A DNA stretch of 64,000 nt, taken from NCBI RefSeq assembly GCF_034262375.1, contig NZ_CP139558.1, positions 4,092,001 to 4,156,000 on the forward strand, in the 5' to 3' direction. Position 1 is the first letter of the stretch; each line of letters opens with the position of its first letter. Source of the DNA: Mucilaginibacter sabulilitoris (lineage in GTDB: Bacteria > Bacteroidota > Bacteroidia > Sphingobacteriales > Sphingobacteriaceae). The notes below the pieces were generated by a model, which was given only the letters and a program-made list of their open reading frames with translations, was not told where the DNA came from and ran no database searches. Below are positions 51,226 through 60,506 of the stretch, piece after piece. A program made the translations under genes and the position numbers.

Positions 51226-51828
51226 ATGGAAGGAGCTACAAATAAATTGCAGCATAAACTACTTGGATTATCATCAATCATGGCGCCTGTATTATTTGGT
51301 TTGTCAACCTTCTTTTGGAGAAACGGCGAATACGGCGTGATTGCCGCTACTATATTGGCCTCATCAATGGTTTTCTGGATACCTGCGTTAAGTACACTAT
51401 TTGGCCTTTTAAAAAACAAAATGCCATATTACTATTCAATAGGATTATTTATAGCTATTTATGGCTGCTGTATGGGAGGGATCGGTTTTGGTTTATTGGG
51501 TTACTTTTCTACTATATTTAATATTTCGCATCAAACATATCTTAAAACCTTATCGCAATACCCTATCAGCTCGGGTATCCTGCTTTTCTGGGCTGGTCCA
51601 TTATTTCCGTTGAGTTTACTTGTACTTGGCATAAATCTTACCATAAAAAAAGCTGTTGAAAACTGGCTGGGTATCATACTTTGCCTGGGTGCAATATTAT
51701 TTCCCTTAAGCAGGATATTACGCATTGAGATTATAGCACACGTGGCCGACTTACTGCTGGCCATTCCTTTTATTGTAGTGGGCTGGCGTTCCTTAACCGG
51801 AGCAATAAAAATAAATGACACCAAGTAA
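51226..51828 (+). CDS. Six-helix integral membrane protein of unknown function
   Basis: The 200 residues hold about six membrane segments (GLSSIMAPVLFGLSTFFW, VIAATILASSMVFWIPALS, IGLFIAIYGCCMGGIGFGLLG, LFWAGPLFPLSLLVLGINL, WLGIILCLGAILFPLS, VADLLLAIPFIVVGW). No motif suggests transport or enzyme activity. No family was recognised. It precedes the cupin gene by 67 bases. Confidence 0.6.
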   Translation: MEGATNKLQHKLLGLSSIMAPVLFGLSTFFWRNGEYGVIAATILASSMVFWIPALSTLFGLLKNKMPYYYSIGLFIAIYGCCMGGIGFGLLGYFSTIFNISHQTYLKTLSQYPISSGILLFWAGPLFPLSLLVLGINLTIKKAVENWLGIILCLGAILFPLSRILRIEIIAHVADLLLAIPFIVVGWRSLTGAIKINDTK

Positions 51829-51895
51829 GGATAAACAAATTGGTTATATTTTTACTTTTATAGCGGAGCTTTCAATAAAAGCTTCGTTAAATATT

Positions 51896-52231
51896 ATGGA
51901 CAACAAAGTTTTTAATCAGTTTGCAGATATTGAAATCAAAGAAATAGCTCCCGGCTTTTTCTCTAAAATAATACATACAGCTAATAATACCATTAATTTT
52001 ATTGAGGTAAAAGCAGGTTGTGTGTCGGAATTGCACCAACATATAAACCATCAGTGCGCCTTTGTTATTGAGGGTAAATTTGAGCTAACTGTTGACGGCG
52101 TATCACAGATATTGGATACAGGTACTTATGCCATTATACCCCCAAATGTTATACATGGAGGCCGGGCCATTACCGATTGTAAACTCATAGATATATTTGA
52201 CCCGGTTCGCGAAGACTTTAAATTGCTGTAA
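51896..52231 (+). CDS. Small cupin-domain protein
   Basis: From the ATG at 51896 the product has 111 residues forming one cupin beta-barrel. Metal-ligand motif 1 is VSELHQHINHQCAFVIEGKFEL and motif 2 includes IIPPNVIHGGRAI. The fold binds a metal and a small ligand; the role is unknown. Sequence upstream to 51815 is open but overlaps the membrane-protein gene and is not cupin-like. Confidence 0.75.
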   Translation: MDNKVFNQFADIEIKEIAPGFFSKIIHTANNTINFIEVKAGCVSELHQHINHQCAFVIEGKFELTVDGVSQILDTGTYAIIPPNVIHGGRAITDCKLIDIFDPVREDFKLL

Positions 52232-52235
52232 TTAT

Positions 52236-52745
52236 ATGCCCATCACTAAAGCCACGTTTACTGATATCCCGGAGTTGAATATCTTAATTAATAGTGCTTA
52301 CCGCGGTGAAGAATCCAAAAAGGGATGGACAACAGAGACTGATCTGATAGGAGGAATCAGGATAGACGAGGACATGCTGCGAGAGTATTTTAGTAATGAA
52401 GCAATAACCATATTAAAATATACTGATGATAACTCGCGTATTACCGGTTCGGTTTACCTTGAAGTAAAAGGCGATAAATTATACTTAGGTATGTTCAGCG
52501 TGTCGCCGGTATTGCAGGGTAAAGGGGTAGGCAGGGCCCTGCTTGAAGAGGCAGAATTGATTGCAAAACAACTGAATTGCCATACCATTACCATGACGGT
52601 GATTCGCAGCCGTACAGAACTCATCAGCTGGTATGAGCGGAGGGGATATGCTTTTACCGGCGAAATACAACCTTTTCATGATCATGGCCGTTTTGGTGAG
52701 CCGAAACAGCATATCGAGTTAATTGTATTGGAAAAGAAGATTTAA
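52236..52745 (+). CDS. GNAT-family N-acetyltransferase
   Basis: From the ATG at 52236 the product has 169 residues, with the GNAT fold: KATFTDIPELNILINSAYRG, GSVYLEVKGDKLYLGMFSV, the acetyl-CoA motif VLQGKGVGRALLEEAE and LISWYERRGYAFTGE. The start lies 4 bases after the cupin stop, so the genes are probably co-transcribed. The substrate is unknown. Confidence 0.85.
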   Translation: MPITKATFTDIPELNILINSAYRGEESKKGWTTETDLIGGIRIDEDMLREYFSNEAITILKYTDDNSRITGSVYLEVKGDKLYLGMFSVSPVLQGKGVGRALLEEAELIAKQLNCHTITMTVIRSRTELISWYERRGYAFTGEIQPFHDHGRFGEPKQHIELIVLEKKI

Positions 52746-53371
52746 ATTCCGTCATTCATCAGTTCCTGAAAATGATCTATGTATTGCCCAAGGTGCAGGC
52801 CATCAACCAATGCATGGTGTACATGGATAGATACCGGCATGGTTTTTTTGCCATTATTTTCGGTCATTTTACCGAAAGATATTTTAGGGCAGCTATCCGG
52901 AAATGAAAAGCTGCGCGCATGCGATAGGCTTGTGAATTTTATCCATGGCATCGACGAGTAATGAACAATATCGTCATCAAGCTTTGGAGCAAAAAGGGTA
53001 GTGGTGTTTTGCACACGCTCAATTTCTTTTTTTGCCCCAATCATAAATTCCTCGAATGACGGATGATAATTTATATATGAAAACCCGAACGTGCCATTGC
53101 TCCGGCCAATTGTAGGTCCGGCGTTTATCTGGTCATAAAGCATAACCTCATCGCCGTAAATGCGGTATTTAAATGGATCAAAATTGTTAACTGCAGTGAG
53201 TGATTTGTGCAGGTAATAAAGAAAAAAAGATATGTCGTTTTGCTTAACAAAATTGTGCGCCACAGTACAGTCAATATCAACAACAACGCCGTAAAACGGC
53301 TCTTCGAAATTTTTAAAAAAGTTAAAGTGTTCTTTTCGTTCCCAGGTTTCTAAATTTAGCCTTTGTTTCAT
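52742..53371 (-). CDS. Chloramphenicol acetyltransferase-like protein (CATase fold)
   Basis: The 209 residues match the trimeric CAT fold. The catalytic histidine lies in HVHHALVDGLHLGQYI near the C-terminus, with FEEPFYGVVVDIDCT near the N-terminus and FGKMTENNGKKTMPVSI. Chromosomal homologues are common in Bacteroidota, and resistance to chloramphenicol cannot be assumed. Its ATG overlaps the stop of the upstream HAD gene by 4 bases, so the pair is coupled. Confidence 0.8.
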   Translation of the reverse strand: MKQRLNLETWERKEHFNFFKNFEEPFYGVVVDIDCTVAHNFVKQNDISFFLYYLHKSLTAVNNFDPFKYRIYGDEVMLYDQINAGPTIGRSNGTFGFSYINYHPSFEEFMIGAKKEIERVQNTTTLFAPKLDDDIVHYSSMPWIKFTSLSHARSFSFPDSCPKISFGKMTENNGKKTMPVSIHVHHALVDGLHLGQYIDHFQELMNDGI

Positions 53372-54057
53372 GTAAGTATATACGGCAGAATTTCAGCAAG
53401 TGTATCAGCCTGTTTAAAATTGTCGTGACTTAAATTGGTTTCAATATGTTCGTGTGCCCAAGTGGTGTGGAAAGGTACGTGAATGGCGTGGCCACCGATA
53501 TTTAAAACAGGCATTATATCTGATTTTAAAGAATTACCAACCATTAAAAATTCCGAAGGCTTAATATCCAGATGTTTTATAAGCTTTATATAATCATCTT
53601 CCTTTTTATCAGACATGATTTCGATATGGTGAAAATAATGCGCTAAGCCCGATTTTTTTAGCTTACGTTCCTGGTCGAGCAGATCGCCTTTAGTTGCCAC
53701 CACTAATCTGTAATGATTTTTCAGGCTTGATAACACGTTATCTACACCATCTAACAGTTCAATGGGTTCGTTGAGCATTTCTTTGCCATAATCCATTATC
53801 CTTTCAATAGCGTCAATGCCTATTTTTCTTTCAGATATTTTCATTGCAGCCTCAATCATGCTCAGGATATATCCTTTTATACCATAGCCGTATAATGACA
53901 AATTATCAATCTCAATTTTAAACAATTCGTTTGATATGGTATGGTGCGGCAAAAAATCTTCGAGCAGGCTACAGAATTTTTTTTCGGTTTGCAGAAAATA
54001 GGGTTCATTAACCCACAGCGTGTCGTCAGCGTCAAAAGCTATAACTTTTAATTTCAT
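53368..54057 (-). CDS. HAD-family hydrolase
   Basis: The 229 residues show motif I VIAFDADDTLWVNEPYF, motif II VVATKGDLLDQERK and motif III LMVGNSLKSDIMPVLNIG, with a helical cap between. This is the phosphoglycolate phosphatase/haloacid-dehalogenase-like type; the substrate is not readable. It is translationally coupled to the CAT-like gene downstream. Confidence 0.85.
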   Translation of the reverse strand: MKLKVIAFDADDTLWVNEPYFLQTEKKFCSLLEDFLPHHTISNELFKIEIDNLSLYGYGIKGYILSMIEAAMKISERKIGIDAIERIMDYGKEMLNEPIELLDGVDNVLSSLKNHYRLVVATKGDLLDQERKLKKSGLAHYFHHIEIMSDKKEDDYIKLIKHLDIKPSEFLMVGNSLKSDIMPVLNIGGHAIHVPFHTTWAHEHIETNLSHDNFKQADTLAEILPYILT

Positions 54058-54245
54058 GTGCCTGTATTAACGTAGTGCAATAATAATCATACAGCCTTAA
54101 TTATGCTATATAAAGGTTATAATGGGCAAAGTTATAATTGATATTTTACTGTAACCTTTTTTTGAAAATAAAGTACTTAAACATGCAACCTAATTTTTAA
54201 AAGTGCGTCATATACATTAAATGATCAAACCTACATTCGTTTAAA

Positions 54246-54605
54246 ATGGAAGAAGTAATGCCACCGTTAAAAGAATTTATTGTTGATTATTGCAACAGAT
54301 ATAAGCTGAATCATGTTGATCCGGGCAGCCTGAGCCTGGATACCAGTATTGATCTGGACCTTGATATATTTGATATTGAGATTGATCTTTTCCTCGCCGA
54401 TTTTGCCGATCAATTTAAAGTAGATCAATCCAAATTTACCTGGTATAAGTATGGCTATCCCAAGGGCTCAACCCGGGTGCGGATGATAAAAATAATGTTC
54501 GGCTATCACAGTGCCTGGGTAAAACAGCTGGCCCAATATTGCTATAAACCCAAATTTAAAGTGCGTAATTTACAGGAGGCCGTAAAAACAGGGAGGTTAT
54601 TGTAA
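54246..54605 (+). CDS. DUF1493 (acyl-carrier-like) family protein
   Basis: The 119 residues contain LDTSIDLDLDIFDIEIDLFLADFADQFKVD, an acidic pattern like the DUF1493 family, which resembles acyl carrier proteins but lacks the phosphopantetheine serine. The C-terminal half (VRMIKIMFGYHSAW, basic tail) is less typical. Function is unknown. It is a single gene with a TACATTCG -7-like sequence upstream. Confidence 0.6.
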   Translation: MEEVMPPLKEFIVDYCNRYKLNHVDPGSLSLDTSIDLDLDIFDIEIDLFLADFADQFKVDQSKFTWYKYGYPKGSTRVRMIKIMFGYHSAWVKQLAQYCYKPKFKVRNLQEAVKTGRLL

Positions 54606-54667
54606 ATCATCTTCTGCAAATTAAATTGCCTATTCAAGATAAATAAAAATTGGGAAAAGACGCTTGA

Positions 54668-54898
54668 TTACAGATCTGTAACACCAGTATGGCGACGCTT
54701 TACAAAATTGCGTATATCCAATACTATCCCTGCAAAAAAATAAAATATCAAAGGAAATCCAACAGCCAGGAAGGATGAGTATATAAAGAATAAACGGATC
54801 TTTGAGATGGAAACATTAAACTTTTCGCCAAGATAAGTGCATACACCAAAGGAGTACCGTTCAAAAAAAGTGAGTATTCTCTGTATCATGTCAGGCAA
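54668..54898 (-). CDS. PspC-domain membrane protein
   Basis: The 76-residue protein has the PspC pattern GVCTYLGEKFNVSISKIRLFFI and one strong hydrophobic segment (SSFLAVGFPLIFYFFAGIVL) followed by basic residues. PspC proteins sense or support inner-membrane stress. The ATG overlaps the end of the DUF2851 gene by 8 bases. The second ATG (MIQRILTFF) would remove the overlap. Confidence 0.8.
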   Translation of the reverse strand: MPDMIQRILTFFERYSFGVCTYLGEKFNVSISKIRLFFIYSSFLAVGFPLIFYFFAGIVLDIRNFVKRRHTGVTDL

Positions 54899-56156
54899 GT
54901 TTTAATATCTTATTACCAACGCCACATTGCAGGCATTTCTTATAATTACAATAATTATTCTTTAACTCCAGCAGGGCCTGCGACTCAAAAGCATTGTTAA
55001 TTTTCAGCCCTAAGATAGCAAAATCTTCTGTAATATTATTTCGCTCGGCTGGTAAATTTTCCAACAACTTTAAACTGCGGCTTATATAATACTGCTGCTG
55101 ATGTTGTTTTCCATAGCAGAACAAGAATAGTGCCAGTGTATTTATGAGTAATATATCAACAGATGAGGCTCCTAATGTTTTGGGCAATGGTTTCGATAAC
55201 ACATCAAACCGGTAATGATCATCCCAATAGTCATTTACTTTTATCGCCGAAAATAAATCACGAAGGGCATCAATATCCTTTATCTCCAGTATTTTAGAGA
55301 ACAAATGGTTTGACTGTACAATGAGCGCAGCGAACTGCGCCAGCCTTATGGTTGGGAAATTTTGCGGACGCAAACGCATAAATTTCCACAAGTGATTTTC
55401 AATGGGTTTAAGATTATATTTCTTCCTCAAAAAATCATATTCCTTTTTTAATTTTAGCGGATACTCGTCTTTAAATTCGGTATCTAAAAAGCCCGCCTGT
55501 CCAAATATAAGCGCTTCAATTTGCATCGGGTTGTTTTTGTGTTTGGCAAGGGTAAGCTGCGGTAATGATTTGGCCACCAGCTCAAATGGCAGGGCATTGA
55601 TTTTAAACCCAAAGTTTGCCGCCAGAAACTGGTAAAAAGTTTCTTCCCAATCGCCCCGGTTAAGGTTGAGGGTATTTACAACGGCTTCTGATCGTTTTTC
55701 AAGCCGCTCTACCAACACACGGGTAAGCCAGTTGTGCATAATCAGGCCATCAATACCTCCTATACTGCTTTCACAGGGAATGATACTTTGATTGCCGAAG
55801 ATCATCTGATGGTATCTGTTATACAATTCATCTGGTACACGGTTTTTGAGCTGCAGCGTTGGCACTTTACGGCCGTTGGGCAAAACAAGAGGTTCATCAT
55901 TGTGGTAAACCACATGCAGTACCACGTTGCCGTAAGCATTATCGGTAGTGTGCCCATGCTTTTGCCAGTCCGATGCAGATAGATGTACCTCTACGTTGGC
56001 AGCCCAAACGGTTTCACCTATCCTAATTCGGGCATTATGAAAATCGGGTCCCGAATCCGTATTATGCATTCCTGCAGATAATATTTCCAGTTCTTCTCCA
56101 TCATCTGTTTTGAGGTCAATACGATCAAATAGCCTGAATTTCCATACGTAATGCAA
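54891..56156 (-). CDS. DUF2851 family protein, start disturbed by an upstream stop
   Basis: The 421 residues show the DUF2851 signature: HYVWKFRLFD, LEILSAGMHNTDSGPDFHNARI, VEVHLSASDWQKHGH and a Cys-rich C-terminus (KCLQCGVG). The frame opens at TTG (56154-56156). Directly upstream in frame are ATG-CTT-TTT-ACC-TAA-GAC-TTT (56177 to 56157), so the family's expected M...EDFLHY start appears interrupted by TAA where GAA would fit. Either TTG is used or the gene carries a nonsense mutation. The family function is unknown. Confidence 0.75.
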   Translation of the reverse strand: MHYVWKFRLFDRIDLKTDDGEELEILSAGMHNTDSGPDFHNARIRIGETVWAANVEVHLSASDWQKHGHTTDNAYGNVVLHVVYHNDEPLVLPNGRKVPTLQLKNRVPDELYNRYHQMIFGNQSIIPCESSIGGIDGLIMHNWLTRVLVERLEKRSEAVVNTLNLNRGDWEETFYQFLAANFGFKINALPFELVAKSLPQLTLAKHKNNPMQIEALIFGQAGFLDTEFKDEYPLKLKKEYDFLRKKYNLKPIENHLWKFMRLRPQNFPTIRLAQFAALIVQSNHLFSKILEIKDIDALRDLFSAIKVNDYWDDHYRFDVLSKPLPKTLGASSVDILLINTLALFLFCYGKQHQQQYYISRSLKLLENLPAERNNITEDFAILGLKINNAFESQALLELKNNYCNYKKCLQCGVGNKILKLA

Positions 56157-56314
56157 AAAGTCTTAGGTAAAAAGCATGAAACAAGGTAAGTATTTTGACT
56201 GTTGATTGAAATGAATTTTTTATTTATCCATTATAAAGTTAGTCTGCGCCTGCCAGCATAAGTTAAAATTATCTCTTACATTTATCATTAAATATTTAAT
56301 ATCAATACCATACT

Positions 56315-57619
56315 ATGCTGAAACAAGCCAAAGCAATATCACAAACAACCGGAGGGCGGATTAAATCAATAGTTGGAGGCTCACTCGGTAATTTGGTTGA
56401 ATGGTATGACTGGTATGTTTACACCGCCTTTTCCCTTTATTTTTCTGATGCGTTTTTCCCGTCAGATAATCAAACCGTACAGCTTTTAAATACTGCGGGT
56501 ATATTTGCTATCGGCTTTCTAATGCGCCCGATAGGCGGCTGGCTTATGGGCACTTTCGCTGATAAACATGGGCGTAAAATGGCTTTAACCTCATCGGTAT
56601 TGTTGATGAGTGTTGGCTCACTCATAATAGCCATAACGCCGGGTTTTAAATCAATAGGAGTGGCCGCCCCGGTTTTACTGGTGCTTGCCCGCATTATACA
56701 AGGTTTAAGCGTGGGCGGCGAATATGGTACCAGTGCTACCTACCTGAGCGAAATGGCGGGCAGAAAACACCGCGGATTTTATTCCAGTTTTCAATATGTT
56801 ACGCTAATTATGGGACAATTAACCGCCCTTGCAGTATTGGTGCTGTTGCAACGTGTTTTTTTAACTGAACAACAATTGCATGACTGGGGCTGGCGTATCC
56901 CGTTTGGTATTGGCGCTTTTTTGGCGATTATTACCATGTATTTGAGGCGAAGCCTGCAGGAGTCAGCCTCCTTTAAAAACGAAGATAAAAAAGCCGATAC
57001 TGCTCAGGGTACGTTAAAAGCTTTAGCTAAACATCCTAAAGCGGTATTTACCGTTATCGGTTTAACTATGGGAGGTACTTTAGCGTTTTATACATTTACC
57101 ACTTATATGCAAAAATTCCTGGTGAATACATCAGGTTTTAGCAAAAGCAGCGCTACCATGGTATCTACACTTACCCTGGCTATATTTATGTTGCTGCAAC
57201 CAGTGTTTGGTTTGCTTTCTGACAAAATTGGCCGTAAGCCCTTGTTAATCGGTTTTGGGGTGTTGGGTACACTCACCACGATCCCCATTATGACGCGTTT
57301 GAGCGAGACTAAAGACGTTTGGGTTGCGTTCGCGCTTATATTGTGTGCGCTGATTATTGTGAGCGGATATACCTCCATAAATGCCGTGGTAAAAGCCGAA
57401 CTGTTCCCGGCCAATGTTCGGGCCTTAGGGGTGGGCTTTCCGTACGCTATAGCGGTATCGGTATTTGGTGGCACTGCCGAGTATGTAGCTCTTTGGTTTA
57501 AGAATGAAAACCATCAGCAATGGTTTTATTGGTACGTTACCATTTGCATCGCTTTATCGCTTGTGTTATACGCTACCATGAACGACACCCGCAAGCATTC
57601 AAAAATAGAAGAGGAGTAA
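56315..57619 (+). CDS. MFS permease of the metabolite:H+ symporter family (KgtP/ProP-like)
   Basis: The 434 residues have twelve predicted membrane helices and the MHS signatures GNLVEWYDWYVYTAFSLYF, RPIGGWLMGTFADKHGRK and QGLSVGGEYGTSATYLSEM; the second-half repeat is SDKIGRKPL. Relatives carry alpha-ketoglutarate, proline/betaine or citrate with protons; the substrate here is inferred only. It is a single gene. Confidence 0.88.
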   Translation: MLKQAKAISQTTGGRIKSIVGGSLGNLVEWYDWYVYTAFSLYFSDAFFPSDNQTVQLLNTAGIFAIGFLMRPIGGWLMGTFADKHGRKMALTSSVLLMSVGSLIIAITPGFKSIGVAAPVLLVLARIIQGLSVGGEYGTSATYLSEMAGRKHRGFYSSFQYVTLIMGQLTALAVLVLLQRVFLTEQQLHDWGWRIPFGIGAFLAIITMYLRRSLQESASFKNEDKKADTAQGTLKALAKHPKAVFTVIGLTMGGTLAFYTFTTYMQKFLVNTSGFSKSSATMVSTLTLAIFMLLQPVFGLLSDKIGRKPLLIGFGVLGTLTTIPIMTRLSETKDVWVAFALILCALIIVSGYTSINAVVKAELFPANVRALGVGFPYAIAVSVFGGTAEYVALWFKNENHQQWFYWYVTICIALSLVLYATMNDTRKHSKIEEE

Positions 57620-57738
57620 CACAAAGGATCAGGTAGTTAGTATCAAGTACCAAGACTTCTAAATAGGAACATCTTAATGCCTCAATAAATCTTTATACTT
57701 ACTACTTAATACTATCTACTCGTTGAATAAAAAAGTAT

Positions 57739-57746
57739 TAATTTTG
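57739..57746 (+). promoter_or_regulatory. Putative promoter of the M20 deacetylase gene, -7 box TAATTTTG
   Basis: This is an exact TAnnTTTG ending 14 bases before the first ATG (57760). The nearest TTG (57723-57725) is at a short spacing of 13. Confidence 0.35.
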
Positions 57747-57759
57747 CCCCCTTACCATT

Positions 57760-58842
57760 ATGGGAAATGCCTACGATATGGCCGATAAAAACAATCTATT
57801 TCAACTGGCAGTAACTTTACTGCAACAACTAATATCCATACCATCCTTTAGTAAAGAGGAAGACCGCACCGCCGATCTCATCAATGAGCTTTTGCAGCAG
57901 CATGGTGTTGTTACCCATCGCAAGATGAACAATATCTGGGCCTGGAATAAGCATTTTGATCCCAATAAGCCTACCATCTTACTCAATTCACATCATGACA
58001 CCGTAAAGCCCAATTCGGGCTATACACGTGACCCTTATGATGCTAAAATTGAGGAAGGCAAACTTTACGGTTTGGGCAGTAATGATGCTGGTGGTTGCCT
58101 GGTATCGCTTATAGCAGTGTTCCTCTACTTTCATGATAAAGAAAATTTAAAATATAACTTTTGTCTGGCCACAACAGCCGAAGAAGAAATATCAGGTGTT
58201 AACGGTCTGGAGCTTATTATACCCGAGCTTGGTAACCTGGAGTTTGGCATAGTAGGAGAGCCTACCTTAATGCAGCTGGCTATTGCCGAGCGCGGTTTAA
58301 TGGTGCTTGATTGTGTAGCTCATGGCCGTGCAGGGCATGCGGCGCGTGAAGAAGGGGACAATGCTATTTACAAAGCTTTAACGGACATAGAGTGGTTCCG
58401 TAGTTTCAAATTTCCGAAGGAATCTGAAGTGTTTGGTCCTATAAAAATGTCAGTTACCATTATCAATGCAGGTTCGCAGCATAACGTGGTGCCTGCCAGC
58501 TGTACGTTCACGGTTGATGTACGAGTGACCGACGCCTATAGGAACGAAGAGGTGTTGCAGATCATTCGCCAGCATGTGAGTTGTGAGGTTAATCCGCGTT
58601 CTATCAGGCTAAAACCTTCATCTATACCAAAGGAACACCCGATTGTACAGGCCGGTATAGCGCTGGGGCGTACTACTTATGGTTCACCTACAACTTCTGA
58701 TCAATCGCTGCTTGATATACCTTCAATTAAGGTGGGGCCTGGCGATTCTGCACGTTCACACACCGCCGATGAGTTTGTTTATGTTGACGAGATCAGGGAA
58801 GGGATTGAGCTGTACATCAAAATGCTGGAAAGTATTAATTGA
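57760..58842 (+). CDS. argE: M20 family deacetylase (ArgE/DapE type)
   Basis: The 360 residues show the di-zinc site LLNSHHDTVKPNSGYTRDPY, GLGSNDAGGCLVSL and the catalytic glutamate pair ATTAEEEISG, with a dimerisation domain (about 175-290). In Bacteroidota this protein type deacylates N-acyl-ornithine or -citrulline in arginine synthesis; no other arg genes are present. An ATG six codons downstream (MADKNN, 57778) may be the real start. Confidence 0.85.
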   Translation: MGNAYDMADKNNLFQLAVTLLQQLISIPSFSKEEDRTADLINELLQQHGVVTHRKMNNIWAWNKHFDPNKPTILLNSHHDTVKPNSGYTRDPYDAKIEEGKLYGLGSNDAGGCLVSLIAVFLYFHDKENLKYNFCLATTAEEEISGVNGLELIIPELGNLEFGIVGEPTLMQLAIAERGLMVLDCVAHGRAGHAAREEGDNAIYKALTDIEWFRSFKFPKESEVFGPIKMSVTIINAGSQHNVVPASCTFTVDVRVTDAYRNEEVLQIIRQHVSCEVNPRSIRLKPSSIPKEHPIVQAGIALGRTTYGSPTTSDQSLLDIPSIKVGPGDSARSHTADEFVYVDEIREGIELYIKMLESIN

Positions 58843-58940
58843 TTTTAGACTACTCTTCGCAGGTGTTCGTTTTTTGAAAGTGCGAACGCAACCGAACGGG
58901 TGCGAACACGATAAGAAATCACTATATCCTGATAAGATAA

Positions 58941-59657
58941 TTACAGCTCGCCGATAAATCCTGCCAGTGCGATAGCCACACCTAACAGTACAGCGATCAT
59001 TTTACGCAGGTTAAAGCGGTGGTCGGCGCTCGATTCAAAAAGTATGGTGGTTGAAATATGCAGGAATATACCAATTACCACTCCCATAATACGGTTAAAG
59101 TAATGCTGTAAATTGCCTATATCACCATTACTGAGTGCGTTGCTGAAAAAATAACCTGCGGGCGCCATAACCGCGAACAGTGTTACAAACAGCAGCGTGT
59201 TTCTTTTACTTTGTTTGTTGGTTAACAGGACAGTTGCCAGTGCAAAGGCGGCTGGAATGTGGTGCAGGGCTATGCCGTAAACCAGCTGGTCCTGGTTGCC
59301 CTGTGCAAGCGGCATACCCTCTAAAAAGGCGTGCAGGCATAAGCTAACCATAATTCCCAGCGGAAATACTACGTGGTCATGCTTGGGCTTGTGCATGTGG
59401 CCATGCTCAATTCCGTCCGAAAATTGTTCCAGTACTATTTGGAATAAAAAACCTATCAATATGAAAACGCCAACCAGGTTATCATTACCATGATAAGCAT
59501 CAGGTATTAAATGCAGTACGGTAATACCAAACAGGTAAGCCCCGCTAAATGCTAATACCAGCTTAAGGGTTTTATGGTTATCGCCCTTAAAAAAAAATAC
59601 GGAGGTGCCGCCACAAAAGGCACTCAAAAACAATAAAACAATTTTCCAGGCAGCCAT
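58941..59657 (-). CDS. ZIP-family metal transporter
   Basis: The 238-residue protein has about eight membrane segments with metal-binding motifs VLHLIPDAYHG, LHAFLEGMPLAQG and ALHHIPAAFALA. A His-rich loop (GIEHGHMHKPKHDH) lies between helices. It should move zinc or another divalent metal into the cytoplasm. Its ATG shares one base with the stop of the PAP2 gene upstream, so they are coupled. Confidence 0.88.
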   Translation of the reverse strand: MAAWKIVLLFLSAFCGGTSVFFFKGDNHKTLKLVLAFSGAYLFGITVLHLIPDAYHGNDNLVGVFILIGFLFQIVLEQFSDGIEHGHMHKPKHDHVVFPLGIMVSLCLHAFLEGMPLAQGNQDQLVYGIALHHIPAAFALATVLLTNKQSKRNTLLFVTLFAVMAPAGYFFSNALSNGDIGNLQHYFNRIMGVVIGIFLHISTTILFESSADHRFNLRKMIAVLLGVAIALAGFIGEL

Positions 59658-60220
59658 TAAAAAGAAGGTTGTAATTTTTTAAATAAAAAGGCAAACAGAG
59701 CACCTATCAGGGCGCCATAAATTGCACCGCAGGTTACATCAACAGGGAAGTGTACCCCAACATATACCTGGGCAAAACTAATAACACCGGCCCATAATAT
59801 GGCCCAAAACCATATCCACCGCCATTTTTTGAAAAATATCAGGCATAAAAACAGAGCCATGGCAAAATGATCTGTAGCATGGGTTGACGGGAAGCTATAG
59901 CCCGTACCACAGGGTACACGGCTAATGTCTGTTTGTGAAACTATGGGGTCGCGGCAGGGGCGCAGCCGTTTCACATTGTATTTGATGATGCTGGCGCTGG
60001 TAAAATCGGCAAAGCCGGCTGTAAGTGCCAGCAACACAATGATAATAGCGCCCGTTTTTTTATAACGGTATATACAAAAGCCGATGATGAATATATACAG
60101 CGGGATCCAGAACTTTGGGTTGCGCAGCAAAGGCATGATCCAGTCGAAAAAAGAGTTCGACAGGTAATGGTTTATAAAATAAAATAAATGCCGGTCGAGT
60201 TGTAAAAGTTGTTCAGGCAT
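59657..60220 (-). CDS. PAP2-family phosphatase
   Basis: The 187-residue membrane enzyme has the three PAP2 motifs: KRLRPCRDP (motif 1), SFPSTHATDHF (motif 2 with the catalytic His) and YVGVHFPVDV (motif 3), spread over about five membrane helices. Likely substrates are lipid phosphates such as undecaprenyl pyrophosphate or phosphatidic acid. It is the first gene of a two-gene unit with the ZIP transporter. Confidence 0.88.
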   Translation of the reverse strand: MPEQLLQLDRHLFYFINHYLSNSFFDWIMPLLRNPKFWIPLYIFIIGFCIYRYKKTGAIIIVLLALTAGFADFTSASIIKYNVKRLRPCRDPIVSQTDISRVPCGTGYSFPSTHATDHFAMALFLCLIFFKKWRWIWFWAILWAGVISFAQVYVGVHFPVDVTCGAIYGALIGALFAFLFKKLQPSF

Positions 60221-60478
60221 TGCTGTTATTTATGTAATTGGTAAAGCCGGGCTTTGTAGTATTCATAGTTCAATCGTCAAAGTTATCAATTAGTTTAAAA
60301 CAACATTAACGCCGTATGGTTAATGCTCATAAATAAAGAGATAATTTACAATACAACTACATAATGTAGCTTTGTTGCATTTAAAAACAGTGCGTAAATG
60401 CGGGTTTTAACAAACGTTTGCGTGAAATTAGCCCGAAAATTGTACATTTATATTCACGGCTTATCATTTAAATATTTT

Positions 60479-60486
60479 TACTTTTG
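60479..60486 (+). promoter_or_regulatory. Putative glmM promoter, -7 box TACTTTTG
   Basis: This is an exact TAnnTTTG ending 20 bases before the TTG start at 60507, which supports that start rather than an upstream one. Confidence 0.45.
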
Positions 60487-60506
60487 CCACTCAAACCATA
60501 ATTATT

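Noticed and set aside
52742..53371. Acquired antibiotic-resistance gene
   Set aside because: The CAT-like gene sits in an ordinary coupled pair with no mobile-element signs, and similar chromosomal genes are common in the phylum.
58863..58909. GTGTTCG/CGAACAC inverted repeat after the M20 gene as a terminator
   Set aside because: The 7-bp stem spans a 33-base loop and has no T-run; it is too weak to call.
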